From contig DYTH01000003.1 in the NCBI GenBank assembly GCA_020726025.1, positions 1 to 53,407 of the forward strand: a stretch of 53,407 nucleotides of DNA, given 5' to 3'. Under the pieces are notes generated by a model, which saw only the letters and a list, made by a program, of their open reading frames with translations, made no database searches and was not told where the DNA came from. This stretch comes from Syntrophus aciditrophicus. Lineage in GTDB: Bacteria; Desulfobacterota; Syntrophia; Syntrophales; UBA5619. Positions 18,822 to 27,587 of this stretch are shown here, one piece after another; the stretch's first letter is position 1; each line of letters begins with the position of its first letter. The position numbers and the translations under genes were made by a program.

Positions 18822-19050
18822 CGTCGCGTCTCTTATTTTGCATGACGATCCCGCCCTTGCCCACGGCAGGCGCGTCTTACAGTCTGTTTAGCTTCAGAAG
18901 GCGCAACACGAGGAAAATCATGACCACGGCAAAAAAGACGGCAAACGACGCGAAACCCGATACTTAACGGCGCTGTTTACAAAAGTCGCGGGTTGATGCA
19001 TGCAACGTGAAAAATAAAAGCGACCTCTTTAAAATGATATAGAGAAAACC

Positions 19051-20988
19051 ATGTTCGAAATATTTGTTCAACACACCTTATCGATCCTCTCCACCGTCAT
19101 CTGGTGGCTGCTGATTACGGGCATCGGACTGCTCTGCCTGGGGCGCTTATCCATACCCATAACCTCGCGGTGCGAGATGCTTTTCGTTTCTTTCGGAATT
19201 GGGCTGGTCATTGTCGGACACTCGGTGTTTCTTTTCGGCGTTGCCGACGCGCTACAGCCCTTTTGGATTGCATGCATGCTTTCATTTCTGGCGATCCTGG
19301 CGCTCAGTGGGTGGCTGCGGCTGCCCGCAGTCATACTTCCCCTGTCTGCGACGCCTTTGAACCAAACGTCGGGCCCCGGTGTTCAACGTTTTACACGCGA
19401 CTCACCGGGAATCCATTCCGGCCGCGGAAATTCAGTGGAACGTGTCGCTGGGATTGCGCTCTCGCTTTTGCTCGCTGCGGCTTTTCTGTTGACTGTAACG
19501 CCTGAGTCGGGAAAGGATGCGCTCATCTATCACCTTGCCGTGCCGAAGCTTTTTCTTCAGCATGGCGGGTTTTACACAATCCCCGGAAATATCTTTGCCG
19601 ATTATCCACTTCTGGCAGAGATGCACTACCTTCTTGCCCTTTTCGTCGGAAACGACATTACGGCAAAGACGATGAATTACGTTGTATTAATCGAAATACT
19701 TGCCGCAATTTACCTTATATCCCGCAATCTGGCCAAAAATCATGCTGTTCCAGCCCTGAGCATGCTGGTATTTTTGTCCATCCCGTCCGTTTTTGCCGTT
19801 TCGCATACCGCCTACAACGACCTTTTTGTCGCATTTTTTACTCTTGGGGCCTTTTACGCTTTTCTGCGCTGGTCGGAGGGAGGCCTGAACGGCTGGCTTG
19901 TTCTCTCCGGTATTTTCACCGGGGGGGCCATCGCCTGCAAGTACACGGCGTTGCTGATCATTCCACTGGGGTGTCTTGGCATTCTGTTTTTTGCATACAG
20001 GGACAAACGAACCGTTTGCGTAACCTTGAAGACGCTTCTCGTATTCGGGGCGACGGCTTTCGTATCGGGAAGCGCGTTTTACCTGAAAAACTGGCTCGTT
20101 ACAGGCAATCCGTTTCATCCTTTCCTCTACGCCGTCTTCGGCGGCCGGGGATGGGATGCCGACCAGGCCAGACTCTACGACATTATGGTGCAGAGTCTCG
20201 GCATGGGAAGGGAACTGATGGATTATATTCTGCTTCCCTTTAACCTGAGCTTCCGGGCAAAAATGGACAGCATCGCCTTCGACGGCTCCATAGGGCCGGT
20301 CTTTTTCCTCGTCCTCCCCTTTCTTGCCTTCATCCGCCGCGAAACATCCATCTTGCTGATTGTTTTCTTTTCGTTCTTTTCCTTTCTGTTCTGGGCATCA
20401 TCGGCCCAGCAGATACGCTACCTCATCCATTTATTCCCGCTTCTGGCGATTCTCGTCGGCGCGACAGTTTCCCGCGTCCGGGACCGGAAGATCGTTTATC
20501 CCCTGTTGCTGCTTATGATCGGTGGAGGCATCGCCTTCAACTGCCTTCCTATCGCCCGGGATTTCATCAGGACGTCCCCGCTCAAGGTGGCAGTCGGCCT
20601 TGAATCCCGCGAAGATTTTCTCTCCCGGATGGTTCCAGTCTATCCTATGTACCGATTCGCCAACGAAAACCTCCCCGCCGACGCAAAGATCTTTCTCATT
20701 TACATGAAGAATCACACCTTTTTCTGCAAACGCGACTGCTACAGCGACGCGATGTTCGAGACCCATACGATCGAAAAAATCCTCCGTCATTTTTCAACGC
20801 CGGAGGACGTCGCCGCGGCCCTGAGAAAGGACGGCTTCACCCATCTGATGTACGATAAACGATACCTCGCAGGGCCTGTGAGCCCGCTTTCAGCGAAAGA
20901 GCAGGGGCTGTTTTTGCGTTTTCAGAAACAATGCCTGTCCGTTGTCGCCGCAAGAGGCCCCTGGCATCTGAGCGCCATTTGCCGATAA
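19051..20988 (+). CDS. Polytopic GT-C-like glycosyltransferase/membrane protein
   Basis: KDALIYHLAVPKLFLQHGGFYTIPGNIFADYPLLAEMHYLLALFVGND; more than 10 predicted TM segments; soluble C-terminus. Confidence 0.7.
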   Translation: MFEIFVQHTLSILSTVIWWLLITGIGLLCLGRLSIPITSRCEMLFVSFGIGLVIVGHSVFLFGVADALQPFWIACMLSFLAILALSGWLRLPAVILPLSATPLNQTSGPGVQRFTRDSPGIHSGRGNSVERVAGIALSLLLAAAFLLTVTPESGKDALIYHLAVPKLFLQHGGFYTIPGNIFADYPLLAEMHYLLALFVGNDITAKTMNYVVLIEILAAIYLISRNLAKNHAVPALSMLVFLSIPSVFAVSHTAYNDLFVAFFTLGAFYAFLRWSEGGLNGWLVLSGIFTGGAIACKYTALLIIPLGCLGILFFAYRDKRTVCVTLKTLLVFGATAFVSGSAFYLKNWLVTGNPFHPFLYAVFGGRGWDADQARLYDIMVQSLGMGRELMDYILLPFNLSFRAKMDSIAFDGSIGPVFFLVLPFLAFIRRETSILLIVFFSFFSFLFWASSAQQIRYLIHLFPLLAILVGATVSRVRDRKIVYPLLLLMIGGGIAFNCLPIARDFIRTSPLKVAVGLESREDFLSRMVPVYPMYRFANENLPADAKIFLIYMKNHTFFCKRDCYSDAMFETHTIEKILRHFSTPEDVAAALRKDGFTHLMYDKRYLAGPVSPLSAKEQGLFLRFQKQCLSVVAARGPWHLSAICR

Positions 20989-20993
20989 CTTTA

Positions 20994-21240
20994 GAGCCAA
21001 TTGCAAAAGTCCTTCTTCGTCATTCCGGCAAAAGCCGGAAAACGAAGTTTAATGTTGATGAACTCGTCAAAAGTCGATTTTGTCCCCTTTTGTCATTCCG
21101 TGCTTGACACGGAATCCAGTGAATTTAGTCACTTATGGATTCCGGCTTTCGCCGGAATGACGGTTTTTGGACTTTTGACGAAAGCATCAATGTTCTCGTA
21201 AAAAGTCGTCACACCGGTGAAAGCGAAGCTTCATGTTCAT
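20994..21240. repeat. Composite palindromic dispersed repeat (MITE/REP-like)
   Basis: Begins GAGCCAATTGCAAAAGTC (as at 45148); contains TCATTCCGGCAAAAGCCGGAA and GGATTCCGGCTTTCGCCGGAATGA; shares 50 nt with window start and 22 nt with 24438-24459. Confidence 0.8.
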
Positions 21241-21455
21241 AATCCAGTCTTTTCAGTCCATTCCGGGCTGGCCTTGACAGGAGCTTTGCTCAACCGGACG
21301 GGACTTGCGCAAAGAGCAGATTCCATTGTTCTGCCGGGGCGCCAGGAACTTGTATGGAGCAGCCAGCACGACTACCGCATTGATGGGATCATGCTTGCAA
21401 ATTGTCAAGTTCTTCCTGACAGATGTCTTTCCCTCGCAGTCCCCTTTTTCTTCGC

Positions 21456-21484
21456 TTGACAAAAGAATAGTCTCTTTGTAGATT
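21456..21484 (+). promoter_or_regulatory. Putative sigma70 promoter of the RelBE-like pair
   Basis: TTGACA-N17-TAGATT followed by AGGAGG and an ATG at 21504. Confidence 0.6.
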
Positions 21485-21503
21485 AGTGTCAGGAGGTGGC
21501 GCT

Positions 21504-21752
21504 ATGGCAACGACGACCGTACGAATTCCTGAAGACAAACGAGATATGCTGAAAATTGTGGCGAGCATAGAAAAAAAGGATATGCAGATGATCCTTTCGG
21601 AACTCATTGACGAATACCTGGAACGGCACAAAGAGACGCTGGAAATTCTTTCCAATCCTCAATGGGTAGATACAATACAAGAAGGGCTGAGGGCATCGGA
21701 AAGGGGTGAGGCGATTCGATGGCGAGACAAGAAAGCTGGAATATTTTCCTGA
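21504..21752 (+). CDS. Antitoxin-like small DNA-binding protein (RHH-like)
   Basis: MATTTVRIPEDKRDMLKIVASIEKKDMQMILSELIDEYLERHKE; start after AGGAGG; overlaps downstream RelE-like toxin. Confidence 0.75.
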   Translation: MATTTVRIPEDKRDMLKIVASIEKKDMQMILSELIDEYLERHKETLEILSNPQWVDTIQEGLRASERGEAIRWRDKKAGIFS

Positions 21753-21994
21753 CCAAACCGGCTGAAAAGGATTACGACCATGTGACCGGCGAACTGCAGG
21801 AACAGTTTGATCATTGCTTTGCAGCTCTGGAAGACAATCCCCTGTACGGGACAAATATAAGACCGCTAACCGGATCACTCAAGGGAATGTTTCGTTACAG
21901 AACCGGCGATTGGCGGATTATTTACCGGCCGCTACGAAACAAAAGGATAGTTGAAATCATTGCCATTTTACCAAGAGGGGATGCTTATAAATAG
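21719..21994 (+). CDS. RelE/ParE-family toxin
   Basis: FLTKPAEKDYDHVTGELQEQFDHCFAALEDNPLYGTNIRPLTGSLKGMFRYRTGDWRIIYRPLRNKRIVEIIAILPRGDAYK. Confidence 0.88.
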   Translation: MARQESWNIFLTKPAEKDYDHVTGELQEQFDHCFAALEDNPLYGTNIRPLTGSLKGMFRYRTGDWRIIYRPLRNKRIVEIIAILPRGDAYK

Positions 21995-22000
21995 AGTAGA

Positions 22001-22016
22001 TGGGGTCAGGTCTTGC
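22001..22016 (+). repeat. Left arm of 16-bp inverted repeat TGGGGTCAGGTCTTGC
   Basis: Perfect reverse complement of 23253-23268. Confidence 0.85.
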
Positions 22017-22040
22017 GTGCGGACGGGCAAGGTCGCGCAA

Positions 22041-22187
22041 TCAAGCGGGTGAAAGTCCTGTCCCGGTTCTTGGATGTTCAATCAGTTCCCTGGTTAAATC
22101 AAATGATTTGATATAGCTGCTTTTGTCATTTTTCCTGAACCAGTTTAAATCCTCTTCAGCCTTCTTCACAATGATAATTCTATACAT
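22041..22187 (-). pseudogene. Truncated Txe/YoeB-like toxin remnant
   Basis: My translation: MYRIIIVKKAEEDLNWFRKNDKSSYIKSFDLTRELIEHPRTGTGLSPA*. N-terminal half of a Txe/YoeB-like protein; the expected C-terminal half is missing. Confidence 0.65.
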
Positions 22188-22356
22188 CGGCGAAGGCCTT
22201 CTCTAAATTGATCCCGGTCGGCCTTTTTCCCCTGGCTCTTGCAGCATGCGATTCGAACAAGGAGGTCAGCGCATCCTTGTCGCTCAGCAGGCGAAGGGTT
22301 TCCTTTATGTGCGACCATTCACTTTCATCAAGGATAACGACAGCCCCGGTAATTTT
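22180..22356 (-). pseudogene. Truncated Phd/YefM-like antitoxin remnant
   Basis: My translation: KITGAVVILDESEWSHIKETLRLLSDKDALTSLFESHAARARGKRPTGINLEKAFADV*, preceded in frame by TGA; stop overlaps the toxin-remnant ATG (ATGTATAG). Confidence 0.65.
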
Positions 22357-22568
22357 TCATGACTATGGTATTACACAAAATAGTATTACATTGTAAATAA
22401 ATCCCGAAGAAATAATCAGGGACGCCGTTCGGCAACGGAAGTGCGTTCCCCTTGCGGTTTCAAACGGAGCCATGGCGCCTCTTTTACTTTCGCAGTCGAT
22501 ACGCTGAGGGAGCGCATCTTATCCTGGAGCGCAGATGCTGCCCCGCAAATTGCCCGGCGATTCATCTT

Positions 22569-22916
22569 TTAGATATCGTAGTGCAGACGGAGCGCCGCCT
22601 TTACTTTTGCCATCAATTCAGCGGGCAGGCTGCCGACTAATTGCACCAACCGGACCTTGTCAACGGCTCTTGTCTGGTTGACCATAACTTTGGAGAGGCT
22701 GGTCAAACTTGATGTCCCCGCTGGAATTTCGACTTCAAATGAGTAAACGCGGGTCACGTTGGAAGTGATGGGAGCGATGGATACGATTGGGGAATGTTCA
22801 TTGTTGATATCATTGGAAACCACGACGGCAGGGCGGACTTTCCTGACTTCAGCGCCCACTGAAGGGTCGAAATTGACCCGGAATACGTCTCCCTGTTTAA
22901 TCGATTCCATCGGCAA
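22569..22916 (-). CDS. MazF/PemK-family toxin
   Basis: IKQGDVFRVNFDPSVGAEVRKVRPAVVVSNDINNEHSPIVSIAPITSN...VMVNQTRAVDKVRL. Confidence 0.92.
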   Translation of the reverse strand: MPMESIKQGDVFRVNFDPSVGAEVRKVRPAVVVSNDINNEHSPIVSIAPITSNVTRVYSFEVEIPAGTSSLTSLSKVMVNQTRAVDKVRLVQLVGSLPAELMAKVKAALRLHYDI

Positions 22917-23121
22917 TGGCTCCTTCCAGATCGGCGCTTATCCGTTTGATCTCCTGGCCTGCTTCACGGTATTCAGCCGCAAGCCTCAGGTTGCGTCTTT
23001 TCGTGAGGGCGTCGCGGATTGCCTCGCTGATAAAGCGGCTTCTCCCTCTGGATTCAACCTCTTCAGTGAGCTCCTGGTAGGTTTCCCTGGGCAGACTCAT
23101 ATTGATTCTAACAACATTCAT
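22897..23121 (-). CDS. RHH-type antitoxin partner of the MazF-like toxin
   Basis: MNVVRINMSLPRETYQELTEEVESRGRSRFISEAIRDAL; overlaps mazF-like start. Confidence 0.85.
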   Translation of the reverse strand: MNVVRINMSLPRETYQELTEEVESRGRSRFISEAIRDALTKRRNLRLAAEYREAGQEIKRISADLEGAIADGID

Positions 23122-23151
23122 AATGCACCTCATTCGTGTGTTTTCGTTTGA

Positions 23152-23180
23152 TGAATAAAATAAAACATTTTTATTGTCAA
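23152..23180 (-). promoter_or_regulatory. Putative sigma70 promoter for the mazEF-like pair
   Basis: On minus strand TTGACA-N17-TATTCA, about 30 bp upstream of the antitoxin start. Confidence 0.45.
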
Positions 23181-23252
23181 CTTTTTCGTGACAAGTCTCT
23201 TGTAAATTCGCGCAAAAAGATTGTGTCCGGAATAACAAACGAAAGTGGCAAG

Positions 23253-23268
23253 GCAAGACCTGACCCCA
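23253..23268 (-). repeat. Right arm of 16-bp inverted repeat (GCAAGACCTGACCCCA)
   Basis: Perfect reverse complement of 22001-22016. Confidence 0.85.
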
Positions 23269-23365
23269 CATTACAATATCCATTTCCTTCTTCGGGATAA
23301 TTTGCTAAACGATTCCAGCGATTGAGATCAATAGGTCTAACACATTTTTTAGAGGGGGAGAAGTT

Positions 23366-24370
23366 ATGAGAAAACTTGCCGCAATCAGGAAGGTTGACGA
23401 GATACGGCCGATCGAGGGCGCCGATGCGATTGAGCTTGCCGTCTTCGGCGGCTGGCAGGTGGTCGTCAGAAAGGCGCAGGAAATAAGGCCGGGCATGGCC
23501 GTCGTCTATTGCGAGATCGATTCTGTCTTTCCCGAGGAAAAGCGCTATGAATTCCTGCGCCAGGACAAGTTTCGCCTGAGGAGCAAGAAGTTTCGCGGCG
23601 CCCTGTCGCAGGGGGTAGTTTTCAGGATCGACGAGGCGCTGCCGCCCGGCAGGTATGAAGATGGCGACGATGTTACTGAAATTCTTGGCATCACTCTCTA
23701 TGAACCGCCGATACCCGCGGCCATCGCGGGCGATATCGCTGCCCCCTATCCGGGGCATGTCCCGAAAACAGACGAGGAGCGGGCGCAAAATCTCGATCTC
23801 GCCGCCTTCTCCGGGATTCCCTTTTTTGTCACGGAAAAGCTCGACGGCACATCGGCGTCATTCATCCTCGACGAGGCGGGTTTTCACGTCTGCGGCAGGA
23901 ACTGGGAGTTTCGGAACACGCCCGGCCAGACCTTCTGCAAGCTTGCCGCCGATTATGACGTCGAGGCGCGGCTGCGCGACTTCCATGACCGGACGGGGAG
24001 CTATCTCGCGCTGCAGGGCGAGGTCGTCGGCAACGGCATCCAGTCCAACACTTACGCCTTGAAAGGACAGGATATCTTTATTTTCAACATCTTCGACATT
24101 GGCCGACAGCGCTGGTTATCCGCCCGCGCCTACCGCGCCCTGCTCGACGACTTCGGCCTCAAAGGGGTTCCCATTGTCGAAGAGAGTCTTTCGATCGACG
24201 GCCTTGACCACGCCCAACTGCTCGCCTTTGCCGAAGGCAGGTCGCTCCTCAACCCGCAGGCTGAGCGCGAGGGGGTGGTTTTCCGTTCCGTTTCCGTAAC
24301 GGAGTCCGGTCAGGGGAAAATATCCTTCAAGGCGATCTCCAACCGCTACCTGCTGAAGCACGGCGGATGA
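23366..24370 (+). CDS. ATP-dependent RNA ligase (DRB0094/Rnl5-like)
   Basis: Nucleotidyltransferase motif I EKLDGTSASF, ALQGEVVG, AEREGVVFRS, KISFKAISNRYLLK; N-terminal OB-like domain (RKVDEIRPIEGADAIELAVFGGWQVVVRK). Confidence 0.82.
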   Translation: MRKLAAIRKVDEIRPIEGADAIELAVFGGWQVVVRKAQEIRPGMAVVYCEIDSVFPEEKRYEFLRQDKFRLRSKKFRGALSQGVVFRIDEALPPGRYEDGDDVTEILGITLYEPPIPAAIAGDIAAPYPGHVPKTDEERAQNLDLAAFSGIPFFVTEKLDGTSASFILDEAGFHVCGRNWEFRNTPGQTFCKLAADYDVEARLRDFHDRTGSYLALQGEVVGNGIQSNTYALKGQDIFIFNIFDIGRQRWLSARAYRALLDDFGLKGVPIVEESLSIDGLDHAQLLAFAEGRSLLNPQAEREGVVFRSVSVTESGQGKISFKAISNRYLLKHGG

Positions 24371-24415
24371 AAATTCGATAATTATGCATCCGTTGTGACC
24401 CCGTATCCGGATTTT

Positions 24416-24459
24416 ATGATCATGAAGCTCCGCTTTGTGAACATGAAGCTTCGCTTTCA
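24416..24459. repeat. Tandem about 22-bp repeat; second unit inverted relative to 21218-21239
   Basis: TGATCATGAAGCTCCGCTTTG-TGAACATGAAGCTTCGCTTTCA; 22-nt identity to reverse complement of 21218-21239. Confidence 0.75.
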
Positions 24460-24544
24460 TCGTTCGTTGTGCCCGCCCGGGCATGGAGGTTTATATAAAG
24501 CCGCACACCCCTGTTATGACAGTACGGCTTCAGATAAATACCTG

Positions 24545-26203
24545 CTACTCGATGACCGCGCCACGAGCGCCGGAGGTGACGACCCGGCGGTAACGGTTCA
24601 GGTAGGGACTGTCAACCTGCTGCATATACGGTTTCCATAACCCGCGGCGGCGCTCCAGTTCCTTTTCATCAACGAGGAGATCGAGTTTCTTGGACGGGAT
24701 GTCCACGAGGACCATATCTCCCTCTTCCACCAGCGCAATGGGGCCGCCGGCAGCGGCCTCCGGCGAGACATGGCCGATCGAGGCCCCCCGGCTGGCGCCG
24801 CTGAAGCGGCCGTCGGTGATAAGCGCCACGGTCTTGTCCATCCCCATCCCGGCAAGAGCGGAGGTGGGGCTCAACATCTCGCGCATGCCGGGGCCGCCTT
24901 TGGGCCCTTCGTAGCGGATGACAACAACATCGCCTTCCCTGATTTCCTTTGCCTGAATGGCTGCGTAAGCCTCCTCTTCGGAATTGAAGACGCGGGCAGG
25001 GCCCCTGTGGACGAGCATCTCCTCGGCCACGGCCGACTGCTTGACGATGGCGCCCTCAGGGGCAAGCGATCCCTTCAGCACAGCCAGCCCTCCTTGGGCA
25101 TGGTAGGGGTTGGAAAGAGGACGGATGACGGTTTCATCCTTCACCGCTGCATCGGCAAGGTTTTCCTTCACCGTTTTCCCCGATGCGGTGATGAGGCCTG
25201 TCTTGATCAGCCCCCCCTCGACCAGGCGCGCCATGACCGCATGCACTCCCCCGGCCCGGTAAAGGTCCTGGATATGATGATTTCCCCCGGGGCTCATGTT
25301 GCACAGATGGGGGACTTTTTCCCCGATGGCATTGAAAAGCTCGATGGGGAGTTCCAGGCCTGCCGCATGGGCAATCGCGGGAAGGTGCAGGGTGGTGTTG
25401 GTGGAACCGCCCAAGGCCAGATCGACGGCGATCGCATTTTCAAATGCCTCCCGGCTCAAAATATCGCGGGGCAGGATCTTCTTATCCAGAAGTTCCATGA
25501 TTTTCAGCCCCGCTTCTTTTGCCAGCCTCTCCCTCTCCGAATAAACGGCGGGGATCGTGCCGTTTCCAGGCAGGCCGAGCCCCAGCGCCTCGATCATGCA
25601 GTTCATCGTATTGGCGGTGAACATCCCGGCACAGGAGCCGTAGGTCGGGCAGGCGACGTTTTCTATCTCAATGAGTTCCTCTTCGGCAAGCGTTCCCGCC
25701 ATCACCTTTCCCACCGACTCGAACACGGTGGAAAGATCAATGTCCTGCCCTTTATGAACGCCAGCCAGCATGGGGCCGCCGCTGATAACGATTGCCGGAA
25801 TGTTGAGCGACGCCGCGGCCATTGCCATGCCGGGAATAATCTTGTCGCAGTTTGTCACCAGAACCAGTGCGTCAAAGGCATGAGCCTGGGTCATGATCTC
25901 GATTGAATCCATGATCAGTTCCCGACTCGGAAGCGAAAACTTCATCCCCGGATGGTTCATGGCGATGCCGTCGCAGACGCCGATTACGGGAAACTCTATC
26001 GGCAGTCCACCGGCCGCATTCACGCCGGCCTTGACCGCGTCTGTTATTGTCCGTAAATGGACATGTCCGGGGATAATGGCGTTATACGAATTGACAACCC
26101 CTATCCAGGGCCGTCTGATTTCTTTATCCGTGAAACCTGAGGCCTTCATCAACGACCGGTGCGGCGCCCGGTCTATTCCGTTTTTTGCCTTGTCGCTTCT
26201 CAT
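24545..26203 (-). CDS. ilvD: Dihydroxy-acid dehydratase
   Basis: [105 protein letters not shown]. Confidence 0.97.
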   Translation of the reverse strand: MRSDKAKNGIDRAPHRSLMKASGFTDKEIRRPWIGVVNSYNAIIPGHVHLRTITDAVKAGVNAAGGLPIEFPVIGVCDGIAMNHPGMKFSLPSRELIMDSIEIMTQAHAFDALVLVTNCDKIIPGMAMAAASLNIPAIVISGGPMLAGVHKGQDIDLSTVFESVGKVMAGTLAEEELIEIENVACPTYGSCAGMFTANTMNCMIEALGLGLPGNGTIPAVYSERERLAKEAGLKIMELLDKKILPRDILSREAFENAIAVDLALGGSTNTTLHLPAIAHAAGLELPIELFNAIGEKVPHLCNMSPGGNHHIQDLYRAGGVHAVMARLVEGGLIKTGLITASGKTVKENLADAAVKDETVIRPLSNPYHAQGGLAVLKGSLAPEGAIVKQSAVAEEMLVHRGPARVFNSEEEAYAAIQAKEIREGDVVVIRYEGPKGGPGMREMLSPTSALAGMGMDKTVALITDGRFSGASRGASIGHVSPEAAAGGPIALVEEGDMVLVDIPSKKLDLLVDEKELERRRGLWKPYMQQVDSPYLNRYRRVVTSGARGAVIE

Positions 26204-26454
26204 GTCAATCCTCCTTAAGTTAGAGCTTGTCGGCTGTGTGCGTATTTCAACGCCGATAAACAACCGTGACGTTTTCTGTCTATACAAGCATCGCATTTTT
26301 TTCAAGAAATTTTTACCGGAGAATTTTCGACGGACAAGCGCCGAAAAAATCCAACATCTGTCCTTTCAGACAATGGAAGCGGGCGCCATTTTTCCGTTAT
26401 CGTCGTCGGCGTTTTTGTGATATAGGGCGGCCAAAATAGTCAAGGAGATGTTTC

Positions 26455-26823
26455 ATGTTTGAAATTACCATAAAAAAGAGCTTTGCAGCCGCCCATCAAC
26501 TGCTCGATATCGGCGGGAAATGCGAAGAGCTGCACGGTCACAACTTTACCGTTGAGGTTTCGGCGGGAGGGGAAAAGCTCAACGACGAGGGTCTCCTGCT
26601 CGATTTCCGCCAGTTGAAAAAATGGACCAACGAACTGCTGGAAGAACTCGACCATAAATATCTGAATGACCTGCCTTTTTTTAAAGACATGAACCCGTCG
26701 TCGGAAAATATCGCCCGCTTCATGTTTGAAAGATTGTCCGAAAAAACAAAAACCCTTCATACACCCATCACCCGCGTGACTGTCTGGGAATCGGAGGACG
26801 CACGGGTATCATACAGCCTATGA
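26455..26823 (+). CDS. queD: 6-carboxy-tetrahydropterin synthase/6-pyruvoyl-tetrahydropterin synthase-like
   Basis: KKSFAAAHQLLDIGGKCEELHGHNFTVEV; LDHKYLND; PSSENIARFMFERL; VWESEDARVSY. Confidence 0.93.
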   Translation: MFEITIKKSFAAAHQLLDIGGKCEELHGHNFTVEVSAGGEKLNDEGLLLDFRQLKKWTNELLEELDHKYLNDLPFFKDMNPSSENIARFMFERLSEKTKTLHTPITRVTVWESEDARVSYSL

Positions 26824-27587
26824 TAGACATACAGAACCTGAAAGACGACCGCAACGTCAACATCCAGAAGGTGGGTGTCAAGGGACTAAAATACCCGATA
26901 ACCGTCCTCGACAAGGCCCGCAAAACCCAGCAGGTCAACGCGACCATCAGCATGTACGTGAGCCTTCTGCACCACTTCAAGGGGACCCACATGAGCCGCT
27001 TTGTCGAGGTGCTCAACGAAATCAGGGAACAGGTCAACATCCGTACCTTTCATGGCATCCTGGAAAAGATACGGACGAAGCTTCACGCTGAGTCGGCCCA
27101 TATCGAAATCGAATTCACCTATTTCATCGAAAAAACGGCGCCCCGTTCGGGGGCAAAAAGTATGATGGACTACCGCTGCCGCTTTATCGGCGTCTGCGAC
27201 AACACGGGGATGGATTTTATCGTCGGGGTGGATGTTCCGGTGACAACGGTCTGCCCCTGTTCCCGGGCGATAAGCCTCGTCGGCGCCCACAATCAGCGAA
27301 GTATTGTCACGGTGCTGGTGCGCTTCCAGAAATTCTTCTGGATCGAAGATCTCATCAAACTGATTGAATCCTCCGCCAGCAGCGAGGTTTATTCGCTGCT
27401 CAAGAGGGTGGATGAAAAATACGTCACCGAACAGGGCTACAATAACCCGATGTTTGTCGAGGACGTGGTGCGCAACGTGGCCGTGCGCCTGAAAGACGAC
27501 GCCAATTACGCATGGTTCAAGGTGGAGGCGGAAAACTTCGAAAGCATTCACAACCACAGCGCCTACGCGTGCGTTGAGAAGGAATGA
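26820..27587 (+). CDS. folE2: GTP cyclohydrolase FolE2 (type IB)
   Basis: [67 protein letters not shown]. Confidence 0.95.
   Translation: MIDIQNLKDDRNVNIQKVGVKGLKYPITVLDKARKTQQVNATISMYVSLLHHFKGTHMSRFVEVLNEIREQVNIRTFHGILEKIRTKLHAESAHIEIEFTYFIEKTAPRSGAKSMMDYRCRFIGVCDNTGMDFIVGVDVPVTTVCPCSRAISLVGAHNQRSIVTVLVRFQKFFWIEDLIKLIESSASSEVYSLLKRVDEKYVTEQGYNNPMFVEDVVRNVAVRLKDDANYAWFKVEAENFESIHNHSAYACVEKE

Noticed and set aside
18822-19050. Short hydrophobic minus-strand peptide (VSGFASFAVFFAVVMIFLVLRLLKLNRL*)
   Set aside because: Too short and lacking a convincing start; could be a gene remnant but not supportable.
22017-22080. GGGTGAAAGTCCTGTCCCGGTTC string resembling group II intron 5' flank text
   Set aside because: No intron ORF, domain V or other intron structure nearby; better explained as junction between a repeat arm and a truncated toxin remnant.
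24770-25906. 378-aa plus-strand ORF opposite ilvD
   Set aside because: Antisense to a highly conserved dihydroxy-acid dehydratase.
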